Of a DNA stretch of 64,000 bases, positions 45,628 through 53,206 are shown one piece after another. Below the pieces are notes generated by a model. It was not told the DNA's origin. It ran no database searches and saw only the letters and a program-made list of their open reading frames with translations. This DNA comes from Micromonospora sp. BL4 (lineage in GTDB: Bacteria; Actinomycetota; Actinomycetes; Mycobacteriales; Micromonosporaceae), in NCBI RefSeq assembly GCF_003667505.1, contig NZ_RCVJ01000198.1:29798-93797 (forward strand), in the 5' to 3' direction. The translations under genes and the position numbers were made by a program. The stretch's first letter is position 1. The number at the start of each line of letters is the position of its first letter.

Positions 45628-45951
45628 ATGTCCGACCACTCGCTTCCGCCCGATCTGTTGAACGACCTCCACGACGTGCTGGACGACATGGAAGAGTGGC
45701 AACTCGACCCCGCAGGTTGGGCCTACGTCGACACGCTGCTCGGACGGGTGGAAGTCACCCTTTCGGCCGGGGAGGAAGAAGCGATTCGGCAGGTCGTAGC
45801 CGACCTGGAGCTAAGCGGACCTACCAGGGCAAAGAGCGCGGACAGCGGCGCGACGAACAAACAGCCGCCGAAGACCCGTGACAAGGTGGCCGGACTCAAG
45901 GACACGCTCGACGCCCCGAGGCGGACCGGTCAGGAGAAAGCCCAGCGGTGA
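45628..45951 (+). CDS. CATRA system-associated small protein
   Basis: 107 residues from ATG 45628; an in-frame ATG at 45601 would add nine. The N-terminal half (LPPDLLNDLHDVLDDMEEWQ, then VDTLLGRVEVTLSAGEEEAI and VADLELSGPTR) matches the small helical protein found beside CATRA (Caspase And TPR-Repeat Associated) genes. The C-terminal tail is polar and disordered. Its stop overlaps the GTG start of the CATRA-TIR gene, so the two are co-translated. Probable adaptor or sensor in the complex. Confidence 0.65.
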   Translation: MSDHSLPPDLLNDLHDVLDDMEEWQLDPAGWAYVDTLLGRVEVTLSAGEEEAIRQVVADLELSGPTRAKSADSGATNKQPPKTRDKVAGLKDTLDAPRRTGQEKAQR

Positions 45952-47543
45952 GTCCGTCGGCAGGTGACCAGGAGCTGGTGGTTCACCTCTTCGCCCGTGG
46001 GGACGGCCCATATGCCGAGGCGGCCTATGGGCACCTGAGGGAGGTCTGGCAGCGCTGCCACGACGTGCTGGGCATGACCGTCCCGCTTGAGCAGTCGGGG
46101 CTACCGGTGACTTTGCCGGTGGCGCTAGGCGACCTCGCTCGGGACCCTGGTGGCGGAGAGCTCGTCGTGGCCGCGCAGCAGCACCCCGACGTGCTGTACC
46201 AGGCGATCCTGCGCCGATTCGCCACGATGATCAACCTGTCGACGGTGCTGTCCCCCGGCGCCTTGGGGGCCGACGCGCCCGGCTGGGGTGAGCTGTACCG
46301 GCTATGGCGATCGGTAGCCGGGCCGTGGTCGGGGGTACTCCTTGGGGCGGCGTACTTGTTCCTAGGCAAGATCGAGCTATCTGGCTCGGCCGATCCACGA
46401 GTGGCGGAGGGGGTGGCACTCGATCTCCCGATCACCGGACCGGGCGGCTGGTGGCACGACGGGATGCTGACCACGGGCGGCTTCGCACTGTGGGAGCCCG
46501 GCCTGCATGGCTCCGATGGCCGCCCGGAGCGCTCATTCCTGATCCTCGCTCGACCGGACCACGACGACCGGTTGAGCGACTGGACGTGGTCGAACGGCGT
46601 ACCGGTAATGCCGCCGCTCGGCCACCACCTTCGGCACGCCGCCGCGGTACGCCATCAGCTGAGAGTGTGGCACGAGGCCGACGACATGCGCCGAGTCCAG
46701 CAACGGCTCAACACCGCCGGCCCCAGCGACCTGCCGGAGATCCAGGCCGATATCGCGTACTGGCGGGCAGCCCTGCGCGACATGCGGCTAAGCATGAAGA
46801 ACACGGAAGCCGCTATGCGTCAAGCCTTGGGCTCCGACGCCCGCGGCAGCGCCGGTCCGCTCGCCGACGACCTGGCTCTGGTCACCTGGCTCCGACGTGG
46901 CCTCAAGAATGAGCTGGCCACCCTGGAAATTGCTGACGATCGGGCCCGGACGCTCACCGGTCTCCAGCGCACCTCGCACCCCACAGGAGAATGCCAACCG
47001 ATGCCCAACCCGCGCGATGTCTTCGTGATTCACGGCCGCGACGACCAGGCCCGCAGGGCCCTCTGGAGCTTCTTGCAAGCTATCGACCTACACCCGCTCG
47101 ACTGGGAGGAGATCGTGCAGGAAACTGGCCGGCCCTCCCCCTATATGGGCGAGGTCTTGGAGAAAGCCTTTCACACCAACCAAGCCGCCGTCGTCCTGAT
47201 GACTCCGGATGACGGTGCGATCCTGCACGAGAGCCTGCGTGACAAGGGTGACCGAGCTTTCGAGAGCCAGCTCACGGGCCAGGTCCGCCCTAACGTCCTC
47301 TTGGAGGCCGGCATGGCCCTGGGCCTGCAACGTGATCGCACGGTCGTCATCGAAATCGGCATGCTGCGCTCGATCTCCGATCTGGCAGGCATCAACACCA
47401 TCCACTTCGACGGAACGGTCGTCAGCCTTCACAAGATCGCCCAGCGCCTTCGCGCCGCTGGGTGCGCCGTCAACACGACCGGGACGGACTGGCTGGACGT
47501 GAGTCGCTTCAAGGACCTAGCAGCGTACGACCGGACGTTCTGA
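45948..47543 (+). CDS. CATRA conflict-system protein fused to a C-terminal TIR domain
   Basis: 531 residues from GTG 45948. Residues about 5-330 match CATRA proteins: VVHLFARGDGPYAEAAYGHL, then EVWQRCHDVLGMTVPL, LYQAILRRFATMINLSTVL and LGAAYLFLGKIEL. From about residue 352 a TIR domain of the predicted nucleotide-binding (PF10137, Cap12/PycTIR-like) type follows: RDVFVIHGRDDQARRALWSF, IVQETGRPSPYM, and the catalytic-Glu region RPNVLLEAGMALGL (Glu about 453). TIR domains of this type cleave NAD+ or make nucleotide signals. Followed 11 bp later by a large CHAT protease. Confidence 0.8.
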   Translation: MSPSAGDQELVVHLFARGDGPYAEAAYGHLREVWQRCHDVLGMTVPLEQSGLPVTLPVALGDLARDPGGGELVVAAQQHPDVLYQAILRRFATMINLSTVLSPGALGADAPGWGELYRLWRSVAGPWSGVLLGAAYLFLGKIELSGSADPRVAEGVALDLPITGPGGWWHDGMLTTGGFALWEPGLHGSDGRPERSFLILARPDHDDRLSDWTWSNGVPVMPPLGHHLRHAAAVRHQLRVWHEADDMRRVQQRLNTAGPSDLPEIQADIAYWRAALRDMRLSMKNTEAAMRQALGSDARGSAGPLADDLALVTWLRRGLKNELATLEIADDRARTLTGLQRTSHPTGECQPMPNPRDVFVIHGRDDQARRALWSFLQAIDLHPLDWEEIVQETGRPSPYMGEVLEKAFHTNQAAVVLMTPDDGAILHESLRDKGDRAFESQLTGQVRPNVLLEAGMALGLQRDRTVVIEIGMLRSISDLAGINTIHFDGTVVSLHKIAQRLRAAGCAVNTTGTDWLDVSRFKDLAAYDRTF

Positions 47544-47554
47544 GCGCCCGCGGG

Positions 47555-50500
47555 ATGCCCGGAGAACGAGCAGAACTGTGGCAGCTGCTGGCTGTCGCGT
47601 ATCAAGCGATTGCCGGGGAACCTGAGTTGTCGGTTCGAGGCGACGTTTTGGTCTGGTTCAAACAGGTCTGGCCGCAACTGCGGCAGGATCTCGAGACCTT
47701 GTCCGAGGATGACGCCATAGTGGCGATGCAGACGATGACGCCTTTCCTGGCTGGACTCGAGGACTGGGTGACTTTGGCGGATCTCAGCCACCGCGGCCGC
47801 GCGCTGACTTGCCGTTCTGACCACCTCCGGGACTATCTCGTCTTCACTCACCACCTAGGTATCTCTCTTCAGATGCAGGCCGACACCCGGGGTGCCGAGC
47901 AAGCATTCAAGGAGGTCGCTCGGCGAGCGGAAGTGGCAGGAGACCTTGGCCTGCGAGCCAAGGCGCTGGCTCACCAGGCACAGCTGCGCCGCCAAGCGGG
48001 CGAGCCTGGTGAGGCAGCCATCGTCTTTCACCGGGCTGCTGAGGCATATCGCCTCGACGCTGACGAACTCGGCGAAGCCCGGACACTTGGTGACCTTGCC
48101 ACGGCGGTGCACGCGTTGGGAGACCAAACCGGCGCTGAGAGGTACACCGAGCGCGCCCGCACATTGTTCCTCAGTCACGGCGCCTACCTAGCCGCAGCAC
48201 GCGAAACCCAAATACTTGCGGGCATTCGAGCGGCAGGCAACGACCTCGATGGTGCCGTGGCGCTGTTCGACGAGGTGATTCGCCTCGCCCGCACCGCGGG
48301 CACCCCAGTCGCCGTAGCAAAGGCGGCCTACGACGCGGCGCACCTTCTCGCACTGCACGGCGAACTACACCAGTCTGCCCGATATGCGAAGCTAGCCGAC
48401 GAGTGTGCCGGCGGCCTCGACGAAGGCTTGGTCCGCGACGTGGCCGAGATCCTCGAGTACGTCCGTACTGAGGCTGCGGTTCGTCAGCTTGCCACCGCCG
48501 ACTCGAACGAGGTTGCAGACCGTCTCATCGCGAAGCATCCAGAGCTCCGCACCGTCATGGGACTGGCCCTCGCATTGCGGTCCGAATCAGCCTTTCTGCA
48601 TCGCATGGCCGAGCACCCAGATTCGGCGGCACGGGAGTTCGCGGATAGCCAGTGGCAGACAGTGGTGGAACTCGCCCGCGGAACCATTCTCCCGGATGGG
48701 CTGCAAGCATTGGTCAGACGGCACAGTCTGGCCGTGTCGGACGGCCAGAACGATATTCTGAAGCGGATCGTGGGGATGAGCCCGGCCGCCACGTTGCCCG
48801 GCGTTCGCGGTCGCTATCTGGTGTTGCTGGCCCAGCGATCGTCCGACGCCCAGCAGGTGATCCAACTGGCAACAGAGGCGGCGGCCCTGCTAGAAGCAGT
48901 CGATGCCCCAGAGCTCGCTGCTGGTGCCCTCGTCGAGGCAGGCACTGCATGGCGACGCCTGCGGACCGTTGATCTCCGGTACAACAAGGACCAGGCACTC
49001 TCGGCTCTGCGGCGCGCCCTACGGGTGTTGCGTCGCAATGTAGATCGCGCCGAGTGGAGCCGCGCGATGGTCGCACTAGCGAACGCGTACCTCGAATATC
49101 CCGTAGATCGGAGGCGCAACCTGGACCGTGCCGTCCGCCGGTACACAGCCGCGCTGATGGTTCTCACACCCGAGGACTACCCCGAGGGCCACGGCACCGC
49201 ACTCGCCGGTCTCGGTCTGGCACTGTCCGATCCCGCCATGGCCGACGACAGCCAGAACCTGGAATCCGCCCGCCGACATGTCGAGCAGTCCCTACAAATG
49301 CTCCACGACCCGGCAACCAGGTCGACCGTGTTACTCAATCTCAGCCACTGCTATCGCAGGCGTCAACTTGGAGATCCGGACGCCAACCACGACCTCGCCC
49401 TGCTGTACGCGCGGCAGTCGTACGAGCTATGCCAGATCGCCGGGCTACACTTCCAGGCCGCTGAGGCGGCGACAGCTATAGGCGATCTGCTCGCTACTAG
49501 CGCCCGTCGGTCCGACATGAGCGCGTGGACCGAGGCCGTCGACTGGTATCGACAAGCACTCGAGTCCCTTCCCGTCGAGGAGGCACCCGCAGCTCATGCA
49601 GCGGCGGCCGGCAACCTTGCCAACACCCTGTCGCAGACACCTGGTGGGATCGAGTTTCTATCCGACGAGATCCTCACGCTGTATCAGACCACCATCGAAA
49701 CCTTCCACTTGCTGGGCGACTCCGTAGAGGCAAGCCGGGCCCGGTACAACCTAGCCAACGCACTCTCCCAACGGCGATCTGTCGACCACGACGGGATCAT
49801 CGCGCTGTACGAGGAAAGCATTGCAGGGCGCCCGATCAGCGAGGCACCTGCGGAGTGGGCGGAGTCAGCCACGGCCCTGGCCCAGGCCCTGTTCCGCCGG
49901 AACAAGCCCGTCGACCTGGATCGTGGTATGGCCCTCCTCGAGCAAGCGAACGCCGTCATGCCGGAGGAGCAGGCGGGCCAAGTCCAAACGGTGCAAGGCC
50001 GGGAACTCGGGCGGCGCGGCGACTGGCCGGGCGCCGCCCGCCTTCTGGGCCAGGCCGCCGCTGCCGCCGACTCCCGCTATCTCGCCACGGTGCTTTCGGC
50101 CGGCCAGGAGGCCGTCCTCACCCGGACCGCCGGGCTTCACCGCGAGGCGGCGTACGCCCTCGCCCGCGCCGGGCAACTAGCGGAGGCGGTGACCCTCATC
50201 GAGGGAGCCCGTGCCCGGGAATTGGGGCGGCTCCTCGAACGGGACCGCTCAGGTCTGGCGCAGCTGGATGCTGCCGCGCCGCGGGCAGCCATAGCATTTC
50301 GGGATGCCGCGCGGCGTCTGATGGAGGCGGAGGCGTACCAACGCGGTAATTTCACCTTAAACTTGGACGAACGACATCGGCTACGAGGTGGGCTGGCCGA
50401 CGCCCATGCTCAATTTGTCGCCGCGACCGAGGCGGTCCGGGCCGTGCCGGGATTCGCCGAGTTCGGATTGCCGCCCGCCGACGCCGCGCGGCAAGCAGCA

Positions 50501-51643
50501 CTCATTGGTGTTCCGGTCATCTACCTAATCACAAGCGAGTTCGGCAGCGTCGCCCTGCTAGTTAAGGATGGTCATCTGGTCGAGGCCGCGTTCGGAGCGC
50601 TCACCGAGGACGAACTGGTTGATGCGCTGCGGGGGGTCCAATCGCTGACCGACGACCCTGCTCTGCTGCCCCGCCTCATGGACTTGCTCGGCGAGCGGTT
50701 CCTGAGCGAAGTGGCACATCGCCTTGTCGACGCCGACATTCCGGAGGTGATTCTCGTGGCCACCGGATTGCTCGGCGTACTTCCGGTCCACGTTGCGCGA
50801 TACTGGCGGGACGGCGAGACAAGGCACCTTTCGGACGACGTCGTGGTTTCGTTCACCCCGTCAGCCCGGTCGCTGCTGGCTGCTCGACGCCCTGACGGGC
50901 AGCACTCCGGCGCCCGACTCATCGGCGTCGCTCAGCCATCGTCGACTCAAGGCACCCTGCCGCACGCCGCGGCCGAGACGGCCTCTGTCCGGCGCCTGTT
51001 TCCGGGGCCCGGTGCCGTGCTGGCCGGTCCAGATGCCACCAAAGCAACGCTAATCCGAAAGCTGGCCGGAGCCACCCACGTCCACCTTGCCTGCCACGGC
51101 ACCTTCGACCTAGAGGAACCGATGAGGTCCGGCCTGGTCCTTGCCGACGACAGCATGCTCACGCTCCGGGAGCTGTTCGACGAACGACCGCTGGACGGTG
51201 TGCGCCTCGTTGTCGCGTCGGCCTGTCACAGCGCTATGAGCGATATCGCGCATGCGCCAGACGAAGCTATCGGTCTACCAGCAGGTCTGGTGTACGCCGG
51301 CGCGGCAACCGTGGCCGGCACCTTGTGGAGCCTGAAGGATCGCTCCGCCCCGCTTCTGGTCAGTCGCTTCTACGCGTATCGCTTTCAGGGAGATCCGGAG
51401 ACTGGATCAGGGCCAATGACCGCAGCAACGGCCATGGCACGCGCCCAGAACTGGCTCCGCGACTCGACCACCAACCAGCTCAACCGCTTTGCCGAAGAGG
51501 CGGGCCTGCCTCGGGTTAGGGCGGCGACCACTTTTGCGAACCGGCCGGAGCACTGGGCGCCGTTCGTGGTGGTCGGCCCGGGAGCCCACAACGCTCCGCA
51601 GTCAATCTGGCCCGACAAGCAAGCTGGAGCCACGCAAGTCTAA
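47555..51643 (+). CDS. CHAT domain (caspase-like) protease with very long TPR array (CATRA module protease)
   Basis: 1362 residues from ATG 47555; an in-frame GTG at 47462 would overlap the TIR gene by 82 bp and is not favoured. Residues 1-900 are TPR-like helices (for example LRDYLVFTHHLGISLQMQAD and REAAYALARAGQLAEAVTLI). The CHAT domain has catalytic His at about 1181 (THVHLACHGTFD) and Cys at about 1224 (RLVVASACHSAMSD), both canonical. It is co-transcribed with the CATRA-TIR gene (11-bp gap), so this protease is the likely effector or signal-activated partner of the CATRA module. Confidence 0.88.
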   Translation: MPGERAELWQLLAVAYQAIAGEPELSVRGDVLVWFKQVWPQLRQDLETLSEDDAIVAMQTMTPFLAGLEDWVTLADLSHRGRALTCRSDHLRDYLVFTHHLGISLQMQADTRGAEQAFKEVARRAEVAGDLGLRAKALAHQAQLRRQAGEPGEAAIVFHRAAEAYRLDADELGEARTLGDLATAVHALGDQTGAERYTERARTLFLSHGAYLAAARETQILAGIRAAGNDLDGAVALFDEVIRLARTAGTPVAVAKAAYDAAHLLALHGELHQSARYAKLADECAGGLDEGLVRDVAEILEYVRTEAAVRQLATADSNEVADRLIAKHPELRTVMGLALALRSESAFLHRMAEHPDSAAREFADSQWQTVVELARGTILPDGLQALVRRHSLAVSDGQNDILKRIVGMSPAATLPGVRGRYLVLLAQRSSDAQQVIQLATEAAALLEAVDAPELAAGALVEAGTAWRRLRTVDLRYNKDQALSALRRALRVLRRNVDRAEWSRAMVALANAYLEYPVDRRRNLDRAVRRYTAALMVLTPEDYPEGHGTALAGLGLALSDPAMADDSQNLESARRHVEQSLQMLHDPATRSTVLLNLSHCYRRRQLGDPDANHDLALLYARQSYELCQIAGLHFQAAEAATAIGDLLATSARRSDMSAWTEAVDWYRQALESLPVEEAPAAHAAAAGNLANTLSQTPGGIEFLSDEILTLYQTTIETFHLLGDSVEASRARYNLANALSQRRSVDHDGIIALYEESIAGRPISEAPAEWAESATALAQALFRRNKPVDLDRGMALLEQANAVMPEEQAGQVQTVQGRELGRRGDWPGAARLLGQAAAAADSRYLATVLSAGQEAVLTRTAGLHREAAYALARAGQLAEAVTLIEGARARELGRLLERDRSGLAQLDAAAPRAAIAFRDAARRLMEAEAYQRGNFTLNLDERHRLRGGLADAHAQFVAATEAVRAVPGFAEFGLPPADAARQAALIGVPVIYLITSEFGSVALLVKDGHLVEAAFGALTEDELVDALRGVQSLTDDPALLPRLMDLLGERFLSEVAHRLVDADIPEVILVATGLLGVLPVHVARYWRDGETRHLSDDVVVSFTPSARSLLAARRPDGQHSGARLIGVAQPSSTQGTLPHAAAETASVRRLFPGPGAVLAGPDATKATLIRKLAGATHVHLACHGTFDLEEPMRSGLVLADDSMLTLRELFDERPLDGVRLVVASACHSAMSDIAHAPDEAIGLPAGLVYAGAATVAGTLWSLKDRSAPLLVSRFYAYRFQGDPETGSGPMTAATAMARAQNWLRDSTTNQLNRFAEEAGLPRVRAATTFANRPEHWAPFVVVGPGAHNAPQSIWPDKQAGATQV

Positions 51644-51884
51644 TGAGGGTGCGGCTTACAGCTCTCCTGCTCAACAGCTCGGCGGCGACGGTGCCGTCGG
51701 CTCCGAGGTCCGCTCTGCCGTAGGCGGCTCGTGCGTCCTGCTCCGCCTTGAGGGCAGCGACCTGGTTGGGGAACCTTTGCCGCCTGTGCTGGCGGCGGCG
51801 CCGCCCGTTCGCGACGGGCGGCAGGTCGATGATGAAGAACCAGCGGGTCTGGCTGTTGGCGAGGCGGTAGTTGTAGACAGCCAT
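51516..51884 (-). pseudogene. Truncated tyrosine integrase (N-terminal Arm DNA-binding part)
   Basis: From ATG 51884 (ribosome-binding site CGGAGGTG) the first 71 codons read like the N-terminal arm-binding domain of a phage-type integrase: QTRWFFIIDLPPVANGRRRR, then VAALKAEQDARAAYGRADL and GADGTVAAEL. Homology ends near 51672, and the frame then runs into the opposite strand of the CHAT gene's 3' end without core-binding or catalytic domains. So the integrase was deleted after its first domain. Confidence 0.6.
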
Positions 51885-51941
51885 GCGGCTGCACCTCCGC
51901 AGTAACGGGACCGAGGGATGCAGCCCACGTTAAGCGATCTC

Positions 51942-51962
51942 CGTTACCGCCAGCGTTACCGC
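51942..51962. repeat. Two 9-bp direct repeats upstream of integrase remnant
   Basis: CGTTACCGC occurs at 51942-51950 and again at 51954-51962, a 12-bp period. An inverted TAACGG lies at about 51903-51908. This is what arm-type integrase binding sites look like, next to the arm-binding domain remnant. It could be coincidence. Confidence 0.3.
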
Positions 51963-52077
51963 AACACCAGTCGGGGCGGCCCCCTGGCGCGCGAAGGCTG
52001 TCCGCGACGACCTGCGTGGCTATCCAACGATGTACACAGGTCGTCGACGAGACGGGCTTAGTGAACGAGAGAACGTC

Positions 52078-52535
52078 TTACGTAAGAGCGACGGCCACGA
52101 CGGCCACGACGCCAACCACTAACGCGCGGATGGACCAGGTAATCCGGGTGAACTTTCGGTAGGCCACCAGGTTCGCAGCCAGATCTGACCCACGACCGCC
52201 CGTTCGAACGCGTCCTCGTCGGCTGTCGCCGTCACCCAGGCGTCGATGAAGGCTTCGCGGTCGTCGCCGTACCGACGAGCGACGTGATCGTAGTAGTGGA
52301 GCGACCATGCGGTCGTTAGCTGCCGCCGCGGTGCCAGCGTGTAGAGCGCCAGCAACGCGCTAAGCATGACACTGACGCTGGCGACGAGCAGTGCGCCTTT
52401 GGCCCAAGAGCCGTGAGCCGACGGTAGTTGCCCGGCCAGGATCCCGGCGGCAGCCAGGACGGCGGCCGCCTTCACATCGGCGAAGCGGATCATCTCATTC
52501 GCCTGCTGCAGCGTGGCTCGTTCCGCCTCCCTCAT
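52078..52535 (-). pseudogene. PycTM-like transmembrane effector, frameshifted
   Basis: From ATG 52535 the frame reads ANEMIRFADVKAAAVLAAAG and a second hydrophobic segment, then AWSLHYYDHVARRYGD, typical of the Pycsar TM effector family. After AVVGQI (near 52181-52185) homology continues in another frame: LAANLVAYRKFTRITWSIRA followed by the last TM helix, to 52078. Re-inserting one base in the ATC-TGG context restores a protein of about 152 residues. As sequenced, the last TM helix is replaced by an unrelated tail, so the effector may be inactive. Confidence 0.65.
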
Positions 52536-53206
52536 GAGGCTTCCAATCGTTCCGCCAGATCGGGCCGGTCGTACGAGGAGAAGAGCTGCCCCAGCTGCCC
52601 GAGCAGATATCGGCGGTCGCCGTCCTCAAGCCGCCCGAGAAAGTCACCGATCAGCTTGGCAATCACCAGGAACCGGGACTCGCCGACATCCCCGAACTTT
52701 TCTGCGATTTTCTCGAAGTTGATGGTGAGTAGCTCTTCTGGCTGGTCAGGGTGGTGGTAGAGCCAATAGCTACGGGCGACGTCGGGACGGGAGTAGACGC
52801 TCTCCCGCAGGTACCGTATCCGCTCGAGCTCGGCCTGCTGCTTCAGCCGTTCGAGGGCGGTTTGCCGGTCGATCTCCAGGATGGATTCCGCTGCGATACG
52901 GGCTTGCCGGGTGACCGTCAGCTTGACGCAGACGCCGTTGACCTTCCGGGTGTTGATCTCGATCTCTGCGTTGCCGGCCTGGGTGACGCTGTATTTGGCG
53001 GTCACCTGGCCGGCCCACTCCGTGATCTTCTGCCGCACCGTCCAAAGGGCAGCCTGATCGTTTCTCTGCCATAAGACCTGAAAGGTCGCATCGAACGCTA
53101 CGTGTGGATGGCAGCTGGGCAGCTCGGCGGAAAAGGTGACCGGCTGTGCGGGATCCTCGGGCTTCAGCCAGAGGCTCGCCAGGCGGTCAAGCCAGTTCTC
53201 GCTCAT
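52532..53206 (-). CDS. Hypothetical protein of cyclase operon
   Basis: 224 residues from ATG 53206. Both ends overlap neighbours as ATGA. The N-terminal half seems beta-rich (HPHVAFDATFQVLWQRNDQA) followed by a helical, charged segment (LERLKQQAELERIRYLRESV) and a C-terminal helical domain (INFEKIAEKFGDVGESRFLV). No signal peptide or TM helix. The family is not recognised. Position between the P-loop protein and the membrane effector suggests an adaptor. It is conserved in frame, unlike the effector gene after it. Confidence 0.6.
   Translation of the reverse strand: MSENWLDRLASLWLKPEDPAQPVTFSAELPSCHPHVAFDATFQVLWQRNDQAALWTVRQKITEWAGQVTAKYSVTQAGNAEIEINTRKVNGVCVKLTVTRQARIAAESILEIDRQTALERLKQQAELERIRYLRESVYSRPDVARSYWLYHHPDQPEELLTINFEKIAEKFGDVGESRFLVIAKLIGDFLGRLEDGDRRYLLGQLGQLFSSYDRPDLAERLEAS

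Noticed and set aside
37271..51643. A complete Thoeris type I or CBASS system
   Set aside because: No SLOG/SIR2-type ThsA and no CD-NTase fold were found; only TIR, macro-like, CHAT and class III cyclase domains are present, so these names are not applied.
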